DNA from: Coleophoma eucalyptorum
Lineage: Eukaryota; Ascomycota; Leotiomycetes; Helotiales; Dermateaceae
Assembly: GCA_026120035.1 (NCBI GenBank)
Contig: JALRME010000021.1
Coordinates: 558,001 to 622,000 of the forward strand
Direction of reading: 5' to 3'
Length of the DNA: 64,000 nt
How positions within the stretch are numbered: the stretch's first letter is position 1; every line of letters begins with the position of its first letter. The translations under genes were made by a program, and so were the position numbers. The notes beneath the pieces are model-generated. The model ran no database searches and was not told where the DNA came from. It worked only from the letters and a program-made list of their open reading frames with translations. Positions 43,496 to 54,616 of this stretch are shown piece by piece.

Positions 43496-45679
43496 CTTCT
43501 TCACGTACTTTAATTATAATTGTAAAGTGACTGAATTGACACGTTCTGCATAACACTTGTATACGAGCCGAAAGCGCAATACTAAGGGCTTCATCTCAAT
43601 CTTGGCGTAAGGCCCTACACCTGTTATAATAATTTCTCATTCCCAATCTCTCCTTACTAGCCCATTAGATCAGGCAATTATCCCTTTACCCTGCGAAATT
43701 ATCCTATTAGATATTTCTACATACTCCACCCGCCTCTTTCCGTATACCCTTTCCTGTGAGCGCTTCGCCGTACCATTCATTGGTACAAGCCAGCTTGGCA
43801 ACGGTTTTCAGATGGTTCTACTCCCTAGAAATGTGCAGTTTGGCAACAGTATTTGGATCTCATTTGTCCTCAGGACTGCCAGGCTTGGGCCTGACAGCAA
43901 TTAGCGCGTGCATGCATCAAAGCTGTGTGGAGAATCAGTATTTATGACCAGGTTTGCCAAGGGATCGATTCTGAAATCTGCCTTTTATGAGCTCTTCTTT
44001 GATTGAGGCTCAATAGAAAGTGGTTCTTGTTGGTTCAGGTCTTTCGTGACTAAGAGTAAAGGAACCTAGATGATATCGTTTGGGGGGGGGGGGGATTTGA
44101 TGGCTACAGGTTACACTTTTAAGGAATTCATAGGTCTGAAACTCAAGTAAAGTGGCGGACCTTTCAAGCTCTATATTGAATTGATGCTACACTATGCAAT
44201 TATTAACTAGATACAACTGAGACCACTCGTATTAAGTTACTGAATGTGCACTACTTAAAGTGTTGTAGTACTTCTAGGATACTGGTTTTCTTATTCATAG
44301 AGAATATTTATTGAGCCAAGGGTGATATCAAGTTGAGTTGATTTGATTCTAACAGCATAAGAACACGCTTACTATTGGTTCTTGATCTCAAATATCGTAG
44401 CGGTCACCTGCTTGGCCTTCAGATAAAGGATAAGGTCCATATCTGAGATTGGAGAAGAAACACAGGTGGTAGCTGCCGGTCTTGGAGCTTTGAAATGCAT
44501 CGTCTGTCAACAGCATGGGACATAAATACCGCTTGAAACTAGTTGATGGTGCTATGGACTTTCGTGATTAACTGATAAAACGGAAACAGTCACGATATAG
44601 GAAGATAGAGCAACGAATGGCTCAGCCATATCTGCTATGCAGAAGTTAGCCGATGGCGCTAGTCATTGATGGTATGGTTAAGCGACTAGGATTTTCGATG
44701 AAAGCATGGCGATCTAAATGTTCTTTTGGCATATTAAATCTCTCTTGTCTAATGTCGAAAGGTATCGTGGAATTGCCGTACGGAATCTAAAGAGTTCTTG
44801 AATCCAGTTGCATTATCCCATTCAAGATCTGGCGGGCGGCGGTAGCGAAGGATGGAAGATAGAGAAGGGGTTCTAGGTTCGCAAGCTGTTCTCCATTTTA
44901 AAGAAATCTCAAGGTGGTGTCTTCTTCGTGGGCTATTGTGCTATTTCATTGGTTGTCTCGTACCAAAATAACATGGGATCAAATAGATGTCTCTAGTCGT
45001 CATTGCATATTGGCGCTTGCCTAGAATAATTTCTTGTACTTTGAAATGTACAGGTGTTTCAGAAAGTCTTCCTGGATAGGGAGACTTTCAGTCATTTTGG
45101 ATACTCTGGTTAGAAGGAGACGATGTTTGGCCTCTATGCCTGTTTCACATGGAAGCTCTAAAAGCATATATACACACCTGGTATTGTGATCAGTAACCAC
45201 GTATAGCATAGCAATATGTCATACGGCGTAAGGTACGAAGCAGGCTAATGGGACTTGGTGCTGAGAATCACAGGCAGTAAATGAAACAGTGAGGACTAGA
45301 GGCTTCTGAGACACCCGCACGTTGAAAATTCTTGAGCTTATTCTGAGAACCCTTTTTTGTATTGCACTGCAAATTTATGGAACGATTTCAATCCCCTCTC
45401 TCACACACACGCTTGCCATCAGCCTTGCCTCCCCGTCTCCTCTCAAAGTGCGCATGTTACACTAAAGGTATCTAAGCCAAAGTACAAGGTCCAGGAAAAG
45501 GAAATTTGCAAAAGAAAGAGCCTTGAAGATCTTTCCGCCAACCACCACTTTTGCAGGCTTGTTTGATCCTCTTCAAATCTTTGGATACCGAAAAAAATGG
45601 AAATGGTCCCGCAATCAAACGTATCTGCTCTGGATGCATAGAACTTCGAACGCTCACAACGATGAATGAATTTTTGGGT
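43496..45679. other. Gene-free AT-rich region
   Basis: In 2.2 kb only small random open frames appear. A run of 13 G stands at 44082-44094. I see no terminal repeats, transposase fragments or RNA gene. It lies between the 3' ends of the GST and NCS1 genes. Confidence 0.6.
44082..44094 (+). repeat. G13 homopolymer
   Basis: Thirteen G in a row in AT-rich DNA. The exact length is uncertain in most sequencing. Confidence 0.9.
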
Positions 45680-47188
45680 TCAGACAAGACCATCGTAGAG
45701 TGACAGAGCAGAGACAATGGTTTCATCTCGCTTACTGCCTTCCTTGAACTCCTCCATGTCGAGACTACCATTCTCGTCCTTGTCCATCATGCGGAAAATC
45801 TTCTTGACTCGCTTCTCGGGGGTATCTTCATCGGCTGGAAGCTTGACCATAGATCCGACCTATTGAGCAAAGATTGATCAGCAATTGGCTCTGCGTAATA
45901 AGAGCTTTGCCGAGCTATACACGTGACAGGGATGATTTAGATACGTACCATCTTGTAGATGGCCTCAACAATGGCTAACATCTCATCATAACTGATTTTT
46001 CCGTCACCATCAATGTCATATAGTTGAAAGGCCCAATCAAGTTTATCCTCCATCTTGCCCCTGCTTGTGACGCTGAGTGCGCAAATGAACTCCTTGAAAT
46101 CGATCGAACCTGATTTATCGCTATCGAAGACATTAAACACATAATCGGCAAACGAGGACGGATCCCCAAATGGAAAGAATTGGCGATAAATCTTTTGGAA
46201 CTCCTCTTTGGTGAGCATGCCAGAGGGGCAGTCCTTCAAGAAACCTGTGTTACATTAGTTGGGCATCTACTGATTTGGCACGGGATGACAGACCCTTATA
46301 CCATTGTTGAAGCTCCTTCTTGTCAAAATGGGTAGATCGTTGTAGCTCGCTGAGTTGCTCTTGAGAGAGCTTGGACTGGCTGGATTGGGTTGTCAGTTTG
46401 ATTCCTTTACTTTGATCTGAACGCGCGAGAGAATTGTGCCAGCCGCGGTAAGAGTAGCCACATGCTGACCAGTCGTGATGACTACATGGAGGGCCAGAAA
46501 AGGCGCAGGCTTCTTAGGAATTGCATCAAAGTACTCCTTACGCTTCGCGCTTGAAACTTCCAGCTGGACTTGTTCTAGGCTGAAGCGTATCAAGAATGGC
46601 TTTTGGAGTGAAGCGAATCTTGATATATGCAAGCTTGTATTGAATAATGACATTCTCCTCAAGTGGACGAATGCCACCGTCTTTACTCAGATAGCAGTAG
46701 AGATCAATTGTTGCAAGGCTAGAACTAGGCTCTGGCATACTTGGTAAGGGGGAATGACAAGAATGAGGAGTAAATAACTAGAAACTCAATCCTTGGGAGG
46801 TATGATGCCATTGTAAGTGTTGGTGGTAGAATGGAACTTCCCAAAACGCCATGTAAGCACTAAATGCAACGGTTATACAGGCGTTATCATCGAGGTCCTG
46901 TAGGTCGAGTATGTTGCTGCGATCTTCAAGATCCTCCTGCGCAGTGGCAGCCGAGAGAGGACGATGTTGCTTTATTGCGCACGGAGATGCAAAAGAGGCC
47001 GAGCACCGACATTGTTGGTGGTTGTAACCCATTGTTTTTATGTATGAAATATATCCTCATCGCTCAACAGTTTGTTGCCGGTTAAGGTATCGAGGTATCA
47101 AGGGACTGATGCCATGCAGTATAGTATAGGAAAGACGCTGAGAAGAATGACATCGTGGAGAAGAAATTCAAACTCACGATTTGCCCAT
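45680..47188 (-). CDS. NCS1: Neuronal calcium sensor 1 (frequenin)
   Basis: Four exons, 47188-47178, 46379-46294, 46244-45949 and 45859-45680, give 190 residues, the standard length of the family. This is an EF-hand calcium sensor that activates phosphatidylinositol 4-kinase at Golgi and plasma membrane. MGKSQSKLS gives Gly2 for N-myristoylation. The degenerate first EF-hand lies around [10 protein letters not shown]; three canonical loops follow: [24 protein letters not shown] and [12 protein letters not shown]. The first coding exon has only 11 nt (MGK plus two bases) and the first intron is 798 bp, far longer than any other in the window. The join splits a Ser codon and yields the expected [17 protein letters not shown] different, nearer first exon is possible but none fits as well. 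Confidence 0.93.
46380..47177 (-). other. Long first intron of NCS1
   Basis: A 798-bp GTGAGT...CCAG intron. It contains open frames of 85-94 codons on both strands (for example minus 46393-46677 and plus 46475-46747), none with a recognised domain. It may hold regulatory sequence, an alternative first exon or a nested transcript. Confidence 0.7.
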
Positions 47189-47730
47189 CTTGTATTCTCT
47201 TTAATCCTCCGAGGAAAATGTGTTCGATGCGATCGCAGATGTCGTCAAAGGTGCAGCAGGCTTGGCGACAGGAAGACCGGAACTGTTGGATTGTCTCAGT
47301 CAGTCAAAGCTGTGGACAATGAGAGGCTGTGTTGGCGCTGGGAAACAACAGACCCGCAGAGCAAACTGTAAATGAATGCGCGCAAAGAGGACGAGGAAGA
47401 GAATATATGCAGGAACAAGAGGGGAACGGAGGCGATGATGACAATCAGCTGTTATGGCTTAACAATCAAAAGCCTCCACGGATCCGTCTCGTCGCACTTG
47501 GGGAGAGATGCGGCTAAGCTCCGACCAGAGCAGACAAGGCAAACAGAGGGGCAAGTAGAGGGGAAATTCGACATACACCTGAGCGTGCCTGCGTTGGCTG
47601 CGAAGATATCTCGAGGTCGTGGATGTGTGTTATTGTAGCATGGGTGGGCGCTCGAGATCGTCGTCACGGCAGGAAGGGAAGAAGGATGACGAGTAGTGGT
47701 TAGAAGATCCGATGCAAGCTTCAGCGCAAA

Positions 47731-47780
47731 GCAGACCAGACCAAGGACCAGACCAGACCAGATCAAATCAGACCAAGGAC
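47731..47780 (+). repeat. CAGAC/CAAGG pentamer repeat
   Basis: Imperfect repeats of AGACC, ACCAG and ACCAAGG over about 50 bp. Confidence 0.75.
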
Positions 47781-47810
47781 GTTTAGGCGCGGGGCGCTAC
47801 GTAGAGTCGA

Positions 47811-47830
47811 TGCGGTGCGGTGCGGTGCAG
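47811..47830 (+). repeat. TGCGG pentamer repeat
   Basis: Three perfect TGCGG units and one variant. Confidence 0.85.
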
Positions 47831-48416
47831 TAGGGGATTTGCGGTGTTTGCCAGTGTTATCGTTGTTGTTTCTGAAGGCGTGGCGCATGTGTGGGTGGGC
47901 GGGCGAGCTGGCGGATTGAACGAATGAGTGGATGATTGCTGGCCGAGCTCACGTTTCTCTCCATCTCTCTCTCTCCTCCTCAAGCGGGGCGTGAGGCTTG
48001 AGGGGGGCAAATCGCAAATCACTGCATCACACCACCTTCTCGTCTGCCGTACTGGAGGCTGAGCACCCAAGCTTCGTGCATGACAGGTGCAAGAGCCTCA
48101 TCATGGTCCTAACGACCACTATACACTTTACTTTACTCGCTGTCATTGAGGCGCAGGGCTGAAGAGCAACGATGCTGAGGACAATGATGATGTCTTGCAT
48201 CGGAGCTTTGTTATCTAATACTGATACTGTACGGTAGCACACCACATGGCATCAGACATGGCATCCCGGGGTACCGTCACGTGAACGTGGACTCGCTTAT
48301 CCCCCATTTCTGCTATGATTCTTGCGGGTAACAATAATATGATGGGTTGCTTGCTCCTCGCGTCTTTTGTCAAGATTGGCAGAGAGATCGACGGCATCAT
48401 GATCTCCCACGTGTAG

Positions 48417-48445
48417 GATCAGATCAGATCAGATCAGATTAGATC
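48417..48445 (+). repeat. GATCA pentamer repeat
   Basis: About five GATCA units, the last changed to GATTA. Confidence 0.9.
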
Positions 48446-48867
48446 TCAACGCTCAGATTCATACCATTGATACCGAAGGATTCTGTTTTAACAACCCCGC
48501 CTTTCGCCTGTATTGGTTGTCAATTCTGCCCTGTTATGCATGTTATTTGCCGATAGATGCGCTCGCAGTGCTGACGAATGCAGAATGCCTTGTGCGGGTC
48601 TGTTAACACGCTCAAGCTTTCTGTCAAGTGACGTGGCATAGGCGAGGGATGGGTATGGGTACTCAGGCTCTCATAAATCCCATCCATTCCTTACGGTGTC
48701 TTAAGCAATCTCCGGTGATTTTAAACTCGTATTACGGATCGTCTAACATCATTGACTTAAGGCTACTAGGTGAATTCCACGAATCCTGTCTCCGATTGAC
48801 TATCCGTTAAAGTCCCCGACACCAGCCATGACCTGGATAGCCTTATTCTTTCCCCAGGCCCAATCAT

Positions 48868-49760
48868 TTACACAAACGGAAGCTCCTGAGGTCGACCTCT
48901 ATCATCACAGCTCGCAAATCGCCAAGCCCCTTTATGTCTTGGAATATACAGCCATCGGAACATGAGCCCCACATACCATGGAAACGGCGGCAGGAAACGA
49001 TCATGGACTGGCTTCTCAAACGTGAGATCCATATTGGTGATGACAAATGGGATCTCGTAGTACTGTTTCCCACTCTATTAGTCCCTACCATAACAAACCA
49101 TCGCCCACAAACTTACCTTATCAGCATTGCCCAAGGCATGGTCTTGCAGTTTCTTGTTGAAGTCCTTCCAGTCGATCTTATCATCATATTCCATCAAATT
49201 CAGCATAGTAGGTATCTCATCGTTTAAATGCTGCAAAAGCGTCGGCCCAAACGCATCAATCAATTCCCGAATCTTGACCCCATCATACTTCTCCTTGCCC
49301 TCCCTAACTGCGCTCACAAAGTCATCCAGCTGCTTCATTCCAGGCGTAAAGCTATGATGCTGCTCCACGTTCCCATCCAGAAGCCCTTTCACACCACAAT
49401 ACTCCTCAAGCATGGGGAAAACGACCGCTTCCTCATTATCGTGGTGGATATGCAAGGTCAATGACCAAGAATGGATGAATGTGCAAAAGTCCTGGATATC
49501 CTCTTCCTCCTTCACGTTCAAGGCTTGGAGATATATCGCGTTCATCCCTCGTGTGAGAGAGTTATGCACAAATAGCATTTCGTTGGCTAGATTCATTGCG
49601 CCAACTTCATGCGGGAGAATTGGCTTGCCTTCCTCCTGGCACTCAATGTCAGTTTTGTTGTTTGGGGTCTCTCGAATCTCTTTTAACAATCGCTTACAAT
49701 TCTTTGCTTTCGCGGTGATGAGATCAGCTTGTATGGCTGATCAGCCCAGAGTTTCGCCAT
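48868..49760 (-). CDS. Hemerythrin-like HHE domain protein
   Basis: Three exons, 49760-49698, 49635-49117 and 49062-48868, with introns of 62 and 54 bp give 258 residues. Splicing yields MAKLWADQPYKLISSP joined to EEGKPILPHEVGAMNLANEM. WAD at the start and PFVITNMDLTFE near the end are usual for the fungal cytosolic family. The four-helix HHE part carries the metal-type His/Glu pattern: FVHNSLTRGMN, LHIHHDNEEAVVFPMLEEY, NVEQHHSFTPGM and LLQHLNDEIPTML. A di-iron site for oxygen, NO or iron handling is expected; the physiological role in fungi is unknown. Without the first intron the frame appears broken, and the 62-bp intron with its CTGAC branch resolves this. It lies divergent from MED4. Confidence 0.88.
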
Positions 49761-50967
49761 CTTGCAAGACCTCGCTGGTATCTAGTTGTCTAAACTCGTC
49801 TAGTAGCGACGGAATAAAATTGTGCGAATTCTCCAAAGCAGACGAGAAAAGCATGCAAGAAAAGCAGGCAAAAAAAGCAGGAAGGAATATGAGTTCTAAT
49901 CGCTGGGTTAATTGTAAACAAAAGGGAGACCTTTGATTAGACTTGATATATTTCTCGTTCGGCCCCCCCTCTGAGGAAGGTGGATAGCCACAGAGCTCAA
50001 TACTACTCTAAGCACCAATCACGCACAGCTTATTCTACCGGATTCGCAGCCACGAACTCGAAAACCTGCCTGCGCTGATTCAATCTCTAGTGCTTACTCA
50101 TCACCCAGAAAAGGCCATGTCCGAAATATTGTGTTCAACGTTCACAGGCAGCCTTAAGTCAACCTGGGCCAATGGGAAAGCAGGCGGAGCTGAGCTGAAT
50201 GTGAACGTGCTGGCTACCTCAGCCGCATCTGATATCCATGGTTGCATTCTCACTTGGCAGGAGCCAGAGCATGGCAATACTGGGCTTATAGTTTGGTTTT
50301 TAATTGAAATGATATACTTTGTATAGTAATAAAACTCTTATAGAGCACGCTGAATTTTCTGTTTCCTATTTTTCAATTCCTGCTGAGGTTTTCTTCATTG
50401 AGACATATGTGCAAAGCCTAACCGACGTGCGATACTGAGTAAAGGTCAAAGGACTTATTAGCAGTGTTAAAAAAGAAATTAGCGTTGTGTATTCGGCCCT
50501 TTTTCTTGTTATCAAGTTGAAGGTCTATTTTCTTGTGAAGAAACCCCGTCTTCTGGTTGTCTCTGGAAACATTATTACTTTTGTCAAGGCTGGCCGCAAA
50601 GAATGCGTCTGCTTTTGCAAATTGTGAGACAAATATTCTGGTTTTTCCTCCAGTGAGTGCTTGTCATGTATATCAATATATAGATAATCCTAATGATTCT
50701 GGAAGAAATAAAGTGACTTCATAACTGGTAGGAAAAATCCCGAGATAAATCTCCAACGGACTACATATACTTCTAGGTACTTATTCAGAGCTAAAACGAG
50801 AGCAAAAGCTATCCGATGTTGCCTTTCTTTCCATTTGCCAATGCTGCTGAGCAACGTCACGTGTAGAGGCGCCTAGCGTGTCTCCACATTATTCCGAACA
50901 TGAAGCTTCCAGCGCATCGACTGAATTTCAAGATTTCAACACTACAAGCTCCCACTAGCAATCGGTC
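49761..50967. other. Divergent promoter, hemerythrin-like gene and MED4
   Basis: This 1.2 kb is AT-rich with no supported open frame. It carries both promoters. Confidence 0.6.
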
Positions 50968-51981
50968 ATGGATAAGATTATTGATGGCCGATTTGAGCGC
51001 GTGGAGAAAGCTCTCGCGACTCTGATCAACTCAATATCAACATACAATCCTTCGCCGGCCTTGGCCAACGACTTGGTGACCGCCGATGTAGAGCTGAGCA
51101 AGGGTCTTCAGCAATGTATGCAGCGCCCCTCAAGCAAGGAGATACCCATAATAAGTCTTATATGCTGACCAAATATCACAGTGTCTGAGCATCAGTCAAA
51201 TCATGCCAAAATCCTGTCCCTACGTGCAACGTCCGCTGCTCTTGACGCGCAAATCCGCGACACACTCACCCTCCTCACTACGACCCGCGCCGAACTTCTA
51301 GCGACGCCATCAACTACCTTCCAATCAGCTACAAACCCAGTCTCGTACTCTGAGCTACTTTCTTATGCGCGTCGAATCAGCAAATTCACACTTCCAGCAT
51401 CTTTCCGTGAAGCTGAAGTTGCGGCTGCAACAGCAATCCCCGAAACAACAGATACCTCAGGTGGAGGCAACAACACACCCAAAGATTCGCAAACAAACGG
51501 CAGCGTGCCAAGCATCTCTACGACCAATGGTGCCGGTGAAACACAGTCTACAAACACCGCAATGGAAATAGATGGTGAAGCTGGTGCTTCTCAAGCACAA
51601 ACTTCGTCCCAAGACACGACTCTACCCATAGAGTGGCAGCAGTATCTGGATACCAACATGGGAGTGCAATTTGCGCCGTGGCCGTCAGAGGAAACGATCC
51701 GTAGGGGTGCTCTGGCTAGTATTCAAATCTTGACTGACCAAGGCATTGATCTTGAGAGCTTTGATCCTGCGAAAAGTGCAGAGTTGGAGGCGGAGAGGCA
51801 GAGGATTGAGGAGGAAAACGAGCGAGCAAGAGAGGAGGAGAAGGCTAGATTGGAAGAGGAGCGCAGGAAGGAAATGGAAAGGAGAATGTCTATCAGTGGA
51901 GCTGGAAGCGCTCCGAGAATGGAGGAGCAGAAACCAAAGGTCTTCCAACTGGAGGACTTCGAGGACGATGATGATGATTAG
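50968..51981 (+). CDS. MED4: Mediator complex subunit 4
   Basis: Two exons, 50968-51115 and 51182-51981, with a 66-bp intron (GCTGAC branch) give 315 residues. Med4 is part of the middle module of Mediator, which links activators to RNA polymerase II in the nucleus. The N-terminal helices (FERVEKALATLINSISTYNP, LVTADVELSKGLQQ, then LSEHQSNHAKILSLRATSAA) and the short conserved YSELLSYARRISKFTLPASF are typical of the family. After a Thr/Ser/Asn-rich linker comes PWPSEETIRRGALA, the second conserved patch in fungi. A long Glu/Arg helix and an acidic end (FEDDDDD) close the protein. The splice splits a Leu codon. Confidence 0.92.
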
Positions 51982-52628
51982 ATTTATGGTGTCGCAGCGG
52001 CGGTGTGGTGGCTCAGAGCATTTTCTTCTTCAACATAATGGTACTAAATTTACGATACGGATAAAAAGCTACTGGAGACCATTTTGCCATAATCTTCCAA
52101 AGTACACAAAATCAAGAGCACAGTCTTGCGCCGCTGTTAACCGTCTGGCAAGAGTAAGCATTTCCGTTTCTCCGCGCCGAGCTTAACACCTCGTGACAGG
52201 GTAAGCTTGCTGAAAACGTCACGCAAGGCTGAAGGATGGTATTTCACATGTCAAGACTAAATGTTGAAGCCAGAGCGCATAAGTAGCCTAAAGCGCATCG
52301 AAAAAGGCGTACCAAGATTCTACAACGCCTCTACCGCACTTTTCCGCCATCTTTTCCATTATTTTTCAATCGTCACGAGAAAGGAAAATTGTGCGTGTTG
52401 GCTGCCAGGTACCAGAAAGCCCATCTTCATTTCCCCGGCCCCGGATTAGCCAGAAGTTAGCCTCGGCCCAGAGGGCTCGGTTGGTCATTGCAGCAACACG
52501 GAACGACCGAGCAGCTCACTGTCACCCACACAAAAAGCCATAAACCAAGGGCGGCACCAAATTCTCTTGCTCTCTTCAACCCTCCCCTTCTCTTCAATTG
52601 CTTATCGTCTCGAGAGAAGATTGCAGTC
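51982..52628. other. Intergenic, MED4 to carnitine carrier
   Basis: These 650 bp hold the MED4 3' UTR and the promoter of the carrier. A CCTCGG motif stands at 52461-52466. No gene is supported. Confidence 0.6.
52461..52466 (+). promoter_or_regulatory. CCTCGG (FarA/FarB-type) motif
   Basis: CCTCGG lies 163 bp before the carrier ATG; a near match (GCTCGG) follows at 52475-52480. In Aspergillus this hexamer is bound by FarA and FarB and marks fatty-acid catabolic genes, which fits the encoded acylcarnitine carrier. Confidence 0.45.
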
Positions 52629-53710
52629 ATGGCCGGCTCCAGCACCTCGTCGCCTGGTGCGCAGCTTAACCAGAAACTCGACACGCTGCCGCCCAAGCTC
52701 GCCGAGCACATTCCACACGTGCCCGAGACTAAGGAGGAGCTCAAGGCCGACGTGGCAGAGGCTGGGAAGAAGTCTCTTGCAGGACTAAGGAGTTTGGCTG
52801 CAGGAGGTTTTGGTGGTGTATGTGCAGTTATCGTGGGACATCCCTTTGATCTGGTGAAGGTGCGGTTGCAGACGGCGGAGAAAGGTGTCTATACTGGTGC
52901 TTTTGATGTGGTAAAAAAGGGCATAGCGAGGGATGGATTGAGGAGGGGTTTGTATGCTGGTGTAAGTGCGCCATTGGTTGGTGTGACGCCTATGTGTAAG
53001 TCTCCCGTACCTCTCAATCATCTCTACTAGCAACAAAGCTGAGTATTGGAACTCTAGTCGCCGTCTCCTTCTGGGGTTATGACGTGGGCAAGTCCTTAGT
53101 TACGCGGTTTACCACCGTAGAAAACAACCAACTGTCCGTCGCACAAGTCTCCGCTGCCGGTTTCTTCTCTGCCATTCCCATGACGGCCATCACTGCGCCG
53201 TTTGAGCGGGTTAAGGTCCTCCTACAAATCCAAGGCCAGAAACAACTCGCGCCAGGCGAGAAGCCAAAGTACAGCGGCGGTGTAGACGTTGTGCGACAGC
53301 TATATAAAGAAGGAGGCGTCCGCTCCGTATTCCGCGGATCAGCTGCCACGCTCGCAAGAGATGGGCCGGGCTCGGCAGCTTACTTCGCAACGTATGAGAT
53401 CATCAAGAGGAAGCTGACACCTGAGGGAAGCGGAGAGCTGAGCCTACTTGCTATCATGGCTGCTGGTGGAGCGGCGGGGGTGGCAATGTGGATTCCTGTC
53501 TTCCCAATCGATACCGTCAAGAGTCGATTACAAACTATGGAGGGTAAACCAACCGTTGGTGGTGTGGTAAGAGGTCTTTATGCCAGTGGCGGATTCAAGG
53601 CTTTCTTCCCTGGCTTTGGCCCGGCTCTGGCGAGAGCGGTACCGGCTAATGCTGCGACATTCTTGGGTGTTGAATTGGCACATAAGTTTATGAATAAGAC
53701 TTTTGGTTGA
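52629..53710 (+). CDS. CRC1: Mitochondrial carnitine/acylcarnitine carrier
   Basis: Two exons, 52629-52995 and 53058-53710, with a 62-bp intron give 339 residues. This is an inner-mitochondrial-membrane exchanger that brings acylcarnitines (mainly acetyl-carnitine in fungi) into the matrix for use on acetate and fatty acids, as Crc1 in yeast and AcuH in Aspergillus. All three carrier repeats are visible: PFDLVKVRLQTAEKGVYTGA, PFERVKVLLQIQGQK and PIDTVKSRLQTMEGKP. A 50-residue hydrophilic N-terminus precedes the first helix, as in fungal orthologs. Splicing restores VTPMFAVSFWGYDVGKSL. The upstream CCTCGG agrees with fatty-acid control. Ornithine carriers are close relatives, but the pattern of motifs favours the carnitine type. 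Confidence 0.9.
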
Positions 53711-54127
53711 GAGGATGAACCGTCATTTAGGAACGGTGGTGGGAATGTACATACTCGTTGCACTGCTTGTTTGAAAGACTACACTGGTTGTCAATGGGAT
53801 AGAATAGATGTATATCTTTAATTGGTTACGCAACTGTAAATCGTCAAACTTTGCATTGGTGATGGGTCATACAGCGCGATATTGGGGTAACCCACGTCAC
53901 TAGTGATGGGTCAAGGGCAAGATCAAAAAAGCCGAGCTTCATTGCCTACTTATTCTAAATCCCACCGACCCAAACCAGGTACAGCTTCGCAATCAATGGG
54001 TATCTTCAAAGAACCCAACCACCACCAATCATACCTCCTCTCCATCTCCATCTCCAGCTCCAGCCTGTTCATATCGACCATCATCTTTCACTTACAACTC
54101 TTCCTCGCTTCAAAGGAACAATTATCC

Positions 54128-54218
54128 GGTCCGTGCACCCGACTTCCCCAGAACCCCTGAGGGGCCGCCGCCGCAGATTGCGCACTCCCTGGTCCGGGTC
54201 CGGGAAGGGGTCCGTGCA
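54128..54218. repeat. GC-rich patch with direct repeat and palindrome
   Basis: GGTCCGTGCA occurs at 54128-54137 and again at 54209-54218. Between them lie CCCCTGAGGGG and two GGTCCGG units. Confidence 0.8.
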
Positions 54219-54616
54219 TGAAGGATGTTCCGACGACACTTCTTCGCTTCACAGCGAGGATACCTCCTTCATCTCTCTTTCTCTCTCATATAGATGATCA
54301 CTCTCTTCTAATTCCGTCGCACTGAATCTACTCGTGAGTGAGCACTGGGTAGAGAGTAGCCGGTAGTCCGCTAAAGACTCCCATAACATGTGCTTATGGA
54401 CGAGAAGTTCCAGAGAAGTCGGATACTTGAGCGGTCCAGGCCAGCCATGGTCGAGCTGTGCCTTAGGATGTATTCCTGCTTGGTTCACTCAGTGAGTGTG
54501 ATTGGATTTGATATGAGCAAGAGGGAAGGGAGTAGCCGCACCCCCCAGTTCCCATGTTGGGATCCAGAAGTGCTCGAGTTGCGTTGATTGTATCCGTTTC
54601 TTGGAAACGAGCAATA

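Larger units (their letters stand above)
47189..48867. other. NCS1 promoter region with short tandem repeats
   Basis: In 1.7 kb upstream of NCS1 no gene is supported. Three different pentamer repeat clusters are present (CCAGA type, TGCGG and AGATC). The right end is the 3' flank of the hemerythrin-like gene. Confidence 0.6.

Noticed and set aside
44082..44094. G13 run as a telomeric or recombination signal
   Set aside because: It is a single homopolymer with no repeat unit; most likely a simple mutational run.
43496..45679. Transposon relic in the AT-rich gap
   Set aside because: I found no terminal repeats, target duplications or transposase-like translation.
49078..49689. Hemerythrin-like gene read as a frameshifted pseudogene
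   Set aside because: A 62-bp intron with good donor, branch and acceptor restores the frame, so no damage is needed.
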